Source of the DNA: Arcobacter sp. CECT 8983
Lineage (GTDB): Bacteria; Campylobacterota; Campylobacteria; Campylobacterales; Arcobacteraceae
Length of the DNA stretch: 64,000 nucleotides
Reading direction: 5' to 3'
Assembly (NCBI RefSeq): GCF_004118855.1
Contig: NZ_PDKF01000004.1
Span: 645,604-709,603 of the forward strand
Numbering within the stretch: position 1 is the stretch's first letter; each line of letters opens with the position of its first letter. Position numbers and translations under genes: made by a program. Positions 32,166-40,320 of the stretch are shown here, in pieces. The notes beneath the pieces are model-generated. The model was not told where the DNA came from. It ran no database searches and saw nothing but the letters and a program-made list of their open reading frames with translations.

Positions 32166-33962
32166 ATGAGCAAAAATGAAAATATAAAAGTATTGTTAAA
32201 AAAAGCATATGAAGCTTACTCTAAAAGTGATTTAGAATCTTCTAAAAATCACTATTTAGAGGTTTTAAAATTTGATGAAAAAAATAGTGAAGCCTTAGGA
32301 AATTTAGGTGTTATTTTTAAAGCACAAGGCGATAATAAAAAAGCCTATGACTTTTATATAAAAGCTATAAATTCAAACCCTAAGAATTCAATGACTTATA
32401 ATAATTTAGGAAATCTTTTAAAAGATACTAAAAATTATAAAGCTGCTTTAAAAGTATATGCAGATGGGATAAAAGTTAATCCAAAAAACTATCATGCATA
32501 CAATAATATTGGAATGGTTTTTGAAAGTTTAAATGACAATGATAAAGCAATACAAGCATATAAAGACGCTGTAAGAGTAAATCCAAATTTTGACAAAGCA
32601 GTAAATAATATTGGAGTTGTTTTATATAAACAAAGAAAATACAAAGAAGCAATAGAAATCTTTAAAATAGCTTTAGATTTAAATCCAAAATATGTAGAAT
32701 TATATGCAAATATTGGAGCTTGTTATAATAAACTTAAAATGTATGATGAAGCAATTGAAAACCTAGATAAATCAATTGAATTAAACCCTAAAAATGCAGG
32801 AGCATATACAAATTTAGGAAATGTATATAACAAATTAAAAGATTATAAAAAAGCTGCAAAACTTCATGAAAAAGCAATAGAACTAGACCCAAATGGAGCA
32901 AATGCATATAGTAATGTAGGAACTTCATATAAATATTTAGGTCAAGTTTCTAAAGCAATTGACTCTTATAAAAAAGCGATAGAGCTAAATCCTTCTTTTG
33001 AAAATGCTCACTTTGATTTAGCAACTATTCTTTTAGCAAAAGGTGATTTAAAAGAAGGATTCAAAGAGTATGAGTGGCGATTTAGAAAAGATGAAATGAA
33101 AGGTCATATTCTAAATAACAAAGATATCTTTTCTAAGCCAATGTTTAAAGGAACTGAAGATGTAAGAGGTAAAACTATTTTACTTCATTCTGAACAAGGT
33201 TTTGGGGATTCAATACAATTTATTAGATTTTTACCTCAGTTTAAAGAGAAATTTGGATGTAAAATAGCTGTTAAATGTAGAGATGAATTAAAAGAGTTAT
33301 TTAAATGTATAGATGAGATTGATGTTTTAACAAATAGAAGTGAACCAACACCAGCTTTTGATTATCATTTATCTATTATGAGTATGCCTTATATTTTAGG
33401 TCTTAGTTTAAATAAAGAGCTTATAACAAAAACTCCATATTTATTTGCAACAAAAGATAAAGAGTTAGAAGTAAAAGAAGAAAAAGGGAAAATAAATATT
33501 GGTATTTGTTGGTCTGCTTCAACTACTTCAGAAAGCTATGAAGAAAGAGTTTTAGAACTTGAAAAATTTTTACCTATAATAAATAGTGACAAAATCAATA
33601 TTTATAATCTTCAATTAGGAGAAGATAAAAAACAAATCCAAAAGTTAGGTTTAGAAGATAAAATTATTGACTATAGTGATAAATTAAAAGATTTTTCTAA
33701 AACAGCATCATTGGTAAAAGAGCTTGACTTAGTTATTTCTTCTGATACTTCTGTTGTTCATCTTTGTGGTGCCCTTGATGTTCCAACATGGGTTTTAGTT
33801 CCAAAAGTACCTGATTTTAGATGGCAAAATAAAGGTGTAAATTCAGCTTGGTATAAAAGCGTTAAAATCTTTAGACAAAAGAGCTTAGGGGTTTGGGATA
33901 ACGTATTTCAGTCTGTTTATGATAAACTATTTTCAAATTTTAAGATTAAAATAAAAAAATAA
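32166..33962 (+). CDS. TPR protein with C-terminal GT9/GT41-like glycosyltransferase domain
   Basis: A 598-residue cytoplasmic protein starting 11 bases after the adhesin stop. Residues about 10-290 hold roughly eight tetratricopeptide repeats (for example KAIELNPKNAGAYTNLGNVY). Residues about 310-590 resemble a GT-B transferase of the heptosyltransferase type: ILLHSEQGFGDSIQFIRFL at the start, INIGICWS in the middle, and DLVISSDTSVVHLCGAL with PTWVLVP near the end (a nucleotide-sugar site). TPR-glycosyltransferase proteins often sit beside large secreted adhesins and may glycosylate them before export, as HMW1C does for HMW1. The N/S/T-rich adhesin is the obvious candidate substrate, by inference from position. 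Confidence 0.8.
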   Translation: MSKNENIKVLLKKAYEAYSKSDLESSKNHYLEVLKFDEKNSEALGNLGVIFKAQGDNKKAYDFYIKAINSNPKNSMTYNNLGNLLKDTKNYKAALKVYADGIKVNPKNYHAYNNIGMVFESLNDNDKAIQAYKDAVRVNPNFDKAVNNIGVVLYKQRKYKEAIEIFKIALDLNPKYVELYANIGACYNKLKMYDEAIENLDKSIELNPKNAGAYTNLGNVYNKLKDYKKAAKLHEKAIELDPNGANAYSNVGTSYKYLGQVSKAIDSYKKAIELNPSFENAHFDLATILLAKGDLKEGFKEYEWRFRKDEMKGHILNNKDIFSKPMFKGTEDVRGKTILLHSEQGFGDSIQFIRFLPQFKEKFGCKIAVKCRDELKELFKCIDEIDVLTNRSEPTPAFDYHLSIMSMPYILGLSLNKELITKTPYLFATKDKELEVKEEKGKINIGICWSASTTSESYEERVLELEKFLPIINSDKINIYNLQLGEDKKQIQKLGLEDKIIDYSDKLKDFSKTASLVKELDLVISSDTSVVHLCGALDVPTWVLVPKVPDFRWQNKGVNSAWYKSVKIFRQKSLGVWDNVFQSVYDKLFSNFKIKIKK

Positions 33963-33974
33963 GATAGGAATTTT

Positions 33975-36065
33975 TTGGAAGAGACTATTAGTAGAGAGGA
34001 ATATCCTTTAATATATTCACTAAAATATGTATTAGACTTTTATTTTGGGGACATTTCATTAGAAACAATATTAAATATTAGTGCATCTTCAAGGGAAGGT
34101 TTTACAAAAGAATTAGCAATAGATGTTGCAAATGAAGTTGGACTTACTGCCGTTTCAAAAAATATAGAAGCAGGAAATATTCCTGCTCACTTTTTCCCTT
34201 GTATTATTTTTGACAGTCATGATAAACCCTTTATTCTTTTGAAAAAAGATAGAGATGTTTATTTATTTGACCCAATAGCAAATAAAGAAGTAAAAGAGAA
34301 TAAAAGCTTTTTAGGTAATTTCAAAAAAGCAATCTTGATTTTTAGGGACCCTAAAAAAGAGAAACTTATAGAATCTAGTAGAACAAAAGATTGGTTTTGG
34401 TCTCCTGTAAAAACTTTTTGGCGTTCATATATTGAAGTTGGTTTTTTAACTTTATTTATCAATATCTTTGCACTAGCAGTGCCTCTTTTTACAATGAGTG
34501 TTTATGATAGAGTAGTTCCAAATAATGCAACTGAAACTCTTTTTGTACTTGCAAGTGGAGTTGTAATAATTTTACTTTTTGATGTATATTTTAAAAGTGT
34601 AAGAAATCATATTATAGAAAATGTAGGAAAAAAATTAGGTGTTTATTTAGAAGAAGAATTGATGAAAAGAATGCTTAAAATCAAATCTGAGTATGATAAT
34701 ATGCTTGTTGGTTCAAAGGCAAATCTTTTTAGAGAATTACATCAAATAAAAGATTTTTTTGCTACAAAATCTATTTTACAAGTTATTGATTTACCATTTT
34801 TCTTTATAGCATTACTTGTAATATTTCTTATTTCACCAGCAGTTGCAGCAGTTCCATTTTTTGTAGCAATAGTTATTGTTCTTTTTAATTATTTTATGCA
34901 AAAACCTATTGAAAATCTTAGTAAAAAAAATGTAGAAAATGTACAAGCAAAGAACTCATATTTAGTAGAAACAATTCAAGGAAGTGAAATAATTAAACTT
35001 ACCAATGCTTCTTCAACAAAACTATTTAATTGGCGAAATATAGTTGCAAAAACTGATTCAATAGGACAAAGAATACAATCATTAAATGTATTTTCAATGA
35101 ACCTTTCACAAACTGTAGTACAATTTGTAACTATGATGGTTATAGTTGTTGGAGTATTTGAAATTGCTTCAAACAACTTAACAGTTGGTGGACTTATTGC
35201 TGTAACTATTTTATCAAGTAGGGCAATGGTTCCTGTAATTCAAACTTCAATGATGGTTATTAGATTAAAAGAGATAAAAGAGTCTTTAAACAATATCAAT
35301 GAGTTTTGGCATTTACCCCTTGAAAACGATAATAATATGGAAATAGGTGTTGGAAAAATAAAAGGTGATATTGAGTTTTCAAATGTTGAGTTTTTTTATA
35401 AAAATAGTAAATATCCTTCTTTAAAAGATTGTAACTTAAAAATAAAGCAAGGAGAAAAAGTAGGGATTATTGGTCAAACTGGTGCTGGTAAAACTACTTT
35501 TTTAAGGTTGCTTTCTGGACTTGATAGCGCTACAAGTGGAAATATATATTTAGATGGACATGAAATTTCTACTATGCATCCAGTTGAGATAAGACAAAAT
35601 ATTGGAGTTATGACTCAAGAACCTTTTTTATTTTCTGGAACATTAAAAGAGAATATAGAATTATCAAATCCTATAAGTAAAGAAAGAATGATGGAGCTTA
35701 TTAAATTAACTGGTTTAGAAGAATTAGTTAAAAAAAGCGGTCAAGGTGATGCTTTACAAGTAGGGGAAAGAGGAAGTAATTTATCTGTAGGGCAAAGACA
35801 TTTAGTAGCACTTGCTAGGGCAATTTTAAATAACCCTCCTGTTTTACTTTTAGATGAACCTACAACAGGACTTGATGTTGGATTAGAAAAGAAACTAATT
35901 TCACATTTAAAAGAGTTAATGAAAGATAAAACACTATTTGTAATAACTCACAGATTTGCAGCTTTAGATTTAGTTGATAGAGTAATAGTTTTAAATAATG
36001 GACAAATTGTTGCAGATGGACCAAAAGATAAAGTGTTAGCAGCACTTCAAGGAAAGAGACAATAA
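33975..36065 (+). CDS. Type I secretion ABC transporter with C39-like domain (LapB/LssB class)
   Basis: Inner-membrane ATPase that drives export of the giant adhesin. Residues 1-130 form a C39 peptidase-like domain without the catalytic cysteine, as in the CLD domains that hold RTX substrates. Residues about 150-430 contain the transmembrane helices (for example LTLFINIFALAVPLFTMSVYDRVVPN). The ATPase has Walker A GQTGAGKTT at about 501-508, signature LSVGQ near 603, Walker B VLLLDEP and ITHR. The frame opens with TTG at 33975, 5 bases after a GGA ribosome site, and I see no nearby ATG that fits better. The next gene's ATG follows the stop directly, so they are clearly coupled. Confidence 0.92.
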   Translation: MEETISREEYPLIYSLKYVLDFYFGDISLETILNISASSREGFTKELAIDVANEVGLTAVSKNIEAGNIPAHFFPCIIFDSHDKPFILLKKDRDVYLFDPIANKEVKENKSFLGNFKKAILIFRDPKKEKLIESSRTKDWFWSPVKTFWRSYIEVGFLTLFINIFALAVPLFTMSVYDRVVPNNATETLFVLASGVVIILLFDVYFKSVRNHIIENVGKKLGVYLEEELMKRMLKIKSEYDNMLVGSKANLFRELHQIKDFFATKSILQVIDLPFFFIALLVIFLISPAVAAVPFFVAIVIVLFNYFMQKPIENLSKKNVENVQAKNSYLVETIQGSEIIKLTNASSTKLFNWRNIVAKTDSIGQRIQSLNVFSMNLSQTVVQFVTMMVIVVGVFEIASNNLTVGGLIAVTILSSRAMVPVIQTSMMVIRLKEIKESLNNINEFWHLPLENDNNMEIGVGKIKGDIEFSNVEFFYKNSKYPSLKDCNLKIKQGEKVGIIGQTGAGKTTFLRLLSGLDSATSGNIYLDGHEISTMHPVEIRQNIGVMTQEPFLFSGTLKENIELSNPISKERMMELIKLTGLEELVKKSGQGDALQVGERGSNLSVGQRHLVALARAILNNPPVLLLDEPTTGLDVGLEKKLISHLKELMKDKTLFVITHRFAALDLVDRVIVLNNGQIVADGPKDKVLAALQGKRQ

Positions 36066-37340
36066 ATGAATAATAAGTTTTTTGAAGAGACAAAATGGAA
36101 TTATTATGTATCGGTAGTTCCAATTATGCTATTTTTTATAGCTTTTATTACTTGGTCTTTTTTTAGTGAAATTGATGAAGTTGTAAGGGGTGCAGGTAAA
36201 GTAGTTCCATCTTCTCAAACAAAAGTTTTGCAGAACCTTGAAGGTGGAATAATCTCAAATATAAAGGTTAATGAAGGACAAAAAGTTGCAAAAGGTGATG
36301 TTATTTATACCCTTTCAAATAAGTTTTTTAAAGCAGATTTAAGATCAAAAGAGATAGATCTTTTAGCTTATAAAGCAAATCTTATAAGACTTGAAGCCTT
36401 AATTGATGAAAAATCTTCTGTAACTTTTCCTAAGGAGCTTTTAGAAAAAATTCCAGATATAGTAGAAAATGAAAGAAGAATTTTTTATGAAGATTTTAAT
36501 AATTCAATTACTAAAATCGAAATAGCGAAAGATCAATTAAAACAAAAACAGTATAAGCTAAAAGAAGCCGAAAGTAAATATGAGAACTTAACATTAGAGA
36601 TGAATCTTGCCCAAGCTAATATGAAAATTTTAGAGTCTTTATATAAGAAAAAAGTTGTTTCTAAAAAAGAGTATTTATCTGAATTATCAAAAAAACAAAA
36701 TATTGTAACTAAACTTTCTGATACAAGAAATTCAATTCCTATTATAGAAGAAGAAATACAAGAAGCTAAAAAGAAAATTCAAACTGTAAAATCAGAGATT
36801 AGAACTAAACATCTTCAAAAATATTCAGCTTTAAAAGCAGAGATAAGTAAATTAACTGAAAAAAATAAAGCAAATGCAGATAGAGAACTTAGAAAAGATG
36901 TAATTTCTCCTGTTAATGGAATTATTAATAAACTATATTTTTACACTATAGGTGGTATTGTAAAACCTGGTGATAAAATGGCAGAGATTACTCCTTTAGA
37001 TGATTCTTTAACAATTGAAGCAAGAGTTAATACATCAGATAGGGCTCAAATTTGGGAAGGACAAGATGTTTCTGTTGAGATTACAGCTTATGATTTTTCA
37101 AAATTTGGATTGTTAAAAGGTAAACTGATATCTATTTCACCTGATTCTTTTGAAGATAGAAATGGAAATATCTTTTATATAGTAAAAGTAAAAGCTAATA
37201 ACGATCAGTTTGCTCCAGATTTACCTATTTTACCAGGTATGATTGCAAATATAAATATCTTAACTGGTAAAAAAACAATTCTGCAATATATAATAAAACC
37301 TTTAAAAGATATAAGTAAAAATGCATTAAGTGAACAATAA
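36066..37340 (+). CDS. HlyD-family membrane fusion protein of the type I secretion system
   Basis: Periplasmic adaptor linking the ABC transporter to the TolC-like channel. One N-terminal membrane segment at about residues 15-34 is followed by the HlyD/LapC pattern: FSEIDEVVRGAGKVVPSSQTKVLQNLEGGIISNI (split biotinyl-lipoyl half), a long coiled coil at about 95-270, then DVISPVNGIINKL (second lipoyl half) and a C-terminal beta-barrel with PGMIANINILTGKKT. Length (424 aa) is normal for the family. It starts immediately after the ABC stop. A 114-base AT-rich gap then separates it from the second block of the locus. Confidence 0.93.
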   Translation: MNNKFFEETKWNYYVSVVPIMLFFIAFITWSFFSEIDEVVRGAGKVVPSSQTKVLQNLEGGIISNIKVNEGQKVAKGDVIYTLSNKFFKADLRSKEIDLLAYKANLIRLEALIDEKSSVTFPKELLEKIPDIVENERRIFYEDFNNSITKIEIAKDQLKQKQYKLKEAESKYENLTLEMNLAQANMKILESLYKKKVVSKKEYLSELSKKQNIVTKLSDTRNSIPIIEEEIQEAKKKIQTVKSEIRTKHLQKYSALKAEISKLTEKNKANADRELRKDVISPVNGIINKLYFYTIGGIVKPGDKMAEITPLDDSLTIEARVNTSDRAQIWEGQDVSVEITAYDFSKFGLLKGKLISISPDSFEDRNGNIFYIVKVKANNDQFAPDLPILPGMIANINILTGKKTILQYIIKPLKDISKNALSEQ

Positions 37341-37454
37341 TTCAAAAATAAATAATTTTTAAGCTATCATAATGTAATTTTCAATTATTTAAAAGCATAA
37401 ATTAACTATTATATGGAGTTTTAATAATTAATAATATATTTTAAGGGCTAGTTA

Positions 37455-38408
37455 ATGTTTAGTTTTTTTAAGTTCTTGCAGAAATTTTTTAAAGATTTAA
37501 AGAGTAATAAGGGTTTATGGTTTACAACTTTAGCTGTAATATCAGTTACAGGTATCTTTTTATGTTTGTATATTTTAACAAATATGACAGAGTCAGTTTC
37601 TAAAGAAGTATATGAAAATATTTCTAAAAACTATAGTAAAAACTATAAAAATAGAGTTCTTAAAAAAGAAGAAAACTTAAAGAAAATTATACTTTCTTTA
37701 AAATCAAATGAAGAACTTATAACTAATATTGAAAATAACAATCTTGTTACAGTAGGTGATGAAATCACACTATTTAATGATACTTTTAAAAAGACAGGTT
37801 TCACAAAAACACAATTAAGTTTTTATCCTGTAATTAATCAAGTTAACCAATATAGAAATAGTATAAATACAGTAATAAATTCAAAAAATAGAATTTTTGG
37901 GTTAGAGGTACTTCTTGATGGTATTTTTTATGTTTATATTGAACCATTAATTAAAGATGATAAATTAATAGGTATTTTAGAATTAAAAGAAGAAGTACAT
38001 AGCTTTAAAGCAGAGTATTTAAAAGATGATTTGATTTTTATGTTTTTACTTGAAGAAAGAATGTTAAATAAATTATCAATTGCAACTAGAGGAGATAACT
38101 ATAGAGAGGTTATTGACTCTGTTTATGTAGAATCAGCAAAATATGATAATCAATTTTTCGGGAAAATTATTGAAGCTGGAAAAGATGAATATAATCAAAT
38201 GATTGAAAGAGGATATTCTGTTGATGATACTTATTTCCGTTCTGCACAAAAAGTATCTGATATAAATGGTAATATAATTGGTTTAGTTTTAATTGGTGAA
38301 ACAGCTGAGGGAAGTGGTTCTTTTGTTAATATTGTTGATGATATGACAAAGACTGTTACAACAGTTGCACTTGGTTTAGTAATCTCAATTTTACTATTTA
38401 TGTTTTAA
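37455..38408 (+). CDS. Membrane-anchored Cache-type sensor without output domain
   Basis: A 317-residue protein with a membrane segment at about 24-44, a periplasmic region of about 245 residues and a second membrane segment at the very C terminus (TTVALGLVISILLFMF). The periplasmic part resembles the double-Cache/sCache domains of chemoreceptors: N-terminal helix with Lys/Asn-rich coiled coil, GLEVLLDGIFYVYIEPLI, LIGILELKEEV and GNIIGLVLIGE strands. Nothing follows the last helix, so any signal must pass sideways to a partner, most likely the MotA-like protein encoded 13 bases downstream. AAGGG at 37443-37447 supports the start. The preceding 114-base AT-rich gap could hold a second promoter; I see no consensus. 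Confidence 0.65.
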   Translation: MFSFFKFLQKFFKDLKSNKGLWFTTLAVISVTGIFLCLYILTNMTESVSKEVYENISKNYSKNYKNRVLKKEENLKKIILSLKSNEELITNIENNNLVTVGDEITLFNDTFKKTGFTKTQLSFYPVINQVNQYRNSINTVINSKNRIFGLEVLLDGIFYVYIEPLIKDDKLIGILELKEEVHSFKAEYLKDDLIFMFLLEERMLNKLSIATRGDNYREVIDSVYVESAKYDNQFFGKIIEAGKDEYNQMIERGYSVDDTYFRSAQKVSDINGNIIGLVLIGETAEGSGSFVNIVDDMTKTVTTVALGLVISILLFMF

Positions 38409-38421
38409 GCAAAGGTAGTAG

Positions 38422-39570
38422 ATGAGACGTATTAAAATATTAAAGATTTATTTCATTTTTCTATTATTTTTAGTTTTTCTAATTTTTTCAAATATACAAC
38501 TAATCACAACATTCTTTATGGCGACATTAACATTTAATATCGCTATTTTAACAATATTTTCAATTGGATTACTAATACTTTATCAAGCAGCAATAAAATT
38601 AACTATGCTTTCTGGTACTTTTGGTATTTTAGCTTATAAAAAAGGAAAAGCTTTAGAGTTTTATTTAAATGGAATTACTGGAGTTTTCCCTGCAACTATT
38701 GCACATATGTTTAATAAAAGAGCAAAAAAAGGTGTTTTATACTTTACTCAAAATGAAGCAAAAGATGTAAGTGAATGGTTAGGAGAACAGTTTTTTAATC
38801 AAAAAGGTTATACAAACTTTTTCGTTGGTACTTCACTTATGTTAGGTCTTTTTGGTACTTTTACAGGTCTTTTAGTTGCTATTGATGAAATGGGAGCAAT
38901 TATTTTATCTTTTGGTGGAGATGACATAGATATTGGTGAAGTAATGACTAAGTTTTCTGGACCATTAGGTGGTATGTCTATTGGGTTTGCTTCTTCATTA
39001 TTTGGTGTTGCATCAGCTGTTATTTTAAATGTAATGCAATATATTCTTACTAGAAATCAAGCTGCATTTATGCATGATGTTGAAGATTGGATGAAAGGTA
39101 AAATCATTGAGTCTCAAAGTTCTGATATGCTTGAAAGTTTACAAGGTTCTGAAATTGGTGGTTTATTAAAAGCTTCTCAACCTTCTTCTTCTGAACCAAA
39201 TTTATTAAGTGCAGGTTTCTTAGATGTCTTTGTAGATACAATGGGTGATTTTACTGAGAAATTAGATAAGTCGAATAAAGCATCAGAAGACTTACATAAA
39301 CTTATTAGTCAAAATATTGCACAATCAAGTAGAACCTCTGAAAAAGAGTCAGTATTACTTGAAAGTATTGTAAATAACTTAAGAGAATTAAATGTTAATC
39401 AATTCTCAAATGCTTCTATGATGGAAGAGTCATTACAAGAAATTTCAAATGTGATCTTAGCTGAACATAGATCTGTTAAGAAGAATTTATCTTTACAAGA
39501 AGAGAATAATAAACTATTAAAAGAGTTAATCAATAGAATTGAAAAACTTGAATCAAATGAAAATAAGTAG
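38422..39570 (+). CDS. MotA/TolQ/ExbB-like ion-channel subunit
   Basis: 382 residues. Hydrophobic segments lie at about 4-25, 27-57, 131-155 and 185-212. The third and fourth carry the family pattern: VGTSLMLGLFGTFTGLLVAI, then GPLGGMSIGFASSLFGVASA, equivalent to the GLLGTxxGL and AFxTSLxGL segments of MotA/ExbB. The cytoplasmic C-terminal 150 residues are helical and end in a coiled coil (ENNKLLKELINRIEKLES). The MotB-like partner follows 15 bases downstream. In Salmonella SPI-4, SiiA and SiiB form such a channel that energises or controls the giant adhesin SiiE; a similar role is inferred here. It could also be compared with ZorA-like stators, but no Zorya nuclease or helicase is nearby. 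Confidence 0.82.
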   Translation: MRRIKILKIYFIFLLFLVFLIFSNIQLITTFFMATLTFNIAILTIFSIGLLILYQAAIKLTMLSGTFGILAYKKGKALEFYLNGITGVFPATIAHMFNKRAKKGVLYFTQNEAKDVSEWLGEQFFNQKGYTNFFVGTSLMLGLFGTFTGLLVAIDEMGAIILSFGGDDIDIGEVMTKFSGPLGGMSIGFASSLFGVASAVILNVMQYILTRNQAAFMHDVEDWMKGKIIESQSSDMLESLQGSEIGGLLKASQPSSSEPNLLSAGFLDVFVDTMGDFTEKLDKSNKASEDLHKLISQNIAQSSRTSEKESVLLESIVNNLRELNVNQFSNASMMEESLQEISNVILAEHRSVKKNLSLQEENNKLLKELINRIEKLESNENK

Positions 39571-39585
39571 TTAGGTTTAATATAA

Positions 39586-40320
39586 ATGGCAAAAAGATGT
39601 GAAGACGAGTTTAACCCATGGCCATCATTCGTTGATATTTTTTCATCGGTTATTCTTGTAATGCTTTTATTTTTATTAGTTGTATTAGTAAACTTAGGTT
39701 ATTACGCACAATTTAAATATAAAGTTTCATATACAGGAACTATTGCAACAGATGACTTGATAGTTAATGATAATCCAAGTGATGGTACAACAAAATTATA
39801 TCAAGAAAGTCAAGCACAACCTAACAAAAACGTATCAATGATGCAAAAAGAGATTATAAGACTTAGAAGAATTGTTGAAGAAAAAACAGTTAAAGCAAAA
39901 GAAAAAGAAGAGTCTGAAATAGAACACGGTGGAATTGATGTGGCTGATAGAGATGACACAGATGAACCATCAAAACAGACTTTAATCAACTCAGATGATT
40001 ATTATATTGTAACTTTTAAAGGAAATGAGATCTTTTTTGACACAGCAATTATTAAAGAACTTAAAAACTTTATTCTTGAAAGTAAAAAGAAGTATGGAAA
40101 TAATCATAAAATCATGATTAATGCTGCTGATGTACAAGGACAAGCAAGTGCTACTGTTGCAAAACAAATATCTCTAGCTAGATCAATTGGTGCAAGAAAC
40201 TTAATTAGAAAATTTGGTTATGAGAAAAAAGATGTAAGGATTGATTTATTGTCAAATACAGATGTTAAAGAAGAAATCAACAAACAAAATGGTTATCTTG
40301 TAATTAGGATAAAAAGATAA
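39586..40320 (+). CDS. MotB/OmpA-like partner of the ion channel
   Basis: 244 residues with one N-terminal membrane helix. The motif WPSFVDIFSSVILVMLLFLL places an Asp at the start of the helix, as in the proton-binding site of MotB/TolR/ExbD proteins. A charged linker (about 80-135) leads to an OmpA-like C-terminal domain (EIFFDTAIIKELKNFI, then SLARSIGARNLIRKFG and RIDLLSN), the usual peptidoglycan-binding part of MotB. With the preceding gene it makes a stator-type pair. The stop overlaps the next ATG (TAATG), so it is coupled to the TolC-like gene. Together these suggest the channel acts on the secretion apparatus rather than on flagella. Confidence 0.82.
   Translation: MAKRCEDEFNPWPSFVDIFSSVILVMLLFLLVVLVNLGYYAQFKYKVSYTGTIATDDLIVNDNPSDGTTKLYQESQAQPNKNVSMMQKEIIRLRRIVEEKTVKAKEKEESEIEHGGIDVADRDDTDEPSKQTLINSDDYYIVTFKGNEIFFDTAIIKELKNFILESKKKYGNNHKIMINAADVQGQASATVAKQISLARSIGARNLIRKFGYEKKDVRIDLLSNTDVKEEINKQNGYLVIRIKR

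Noticed and set aside
38422..40320. Zorya anti-phage system (ZorA/ZorB)
   Set aside because: A MotA/MotB-like pair is present, but no ZorC/D/E genes follow, and the pair is embedded in the secretion locus.
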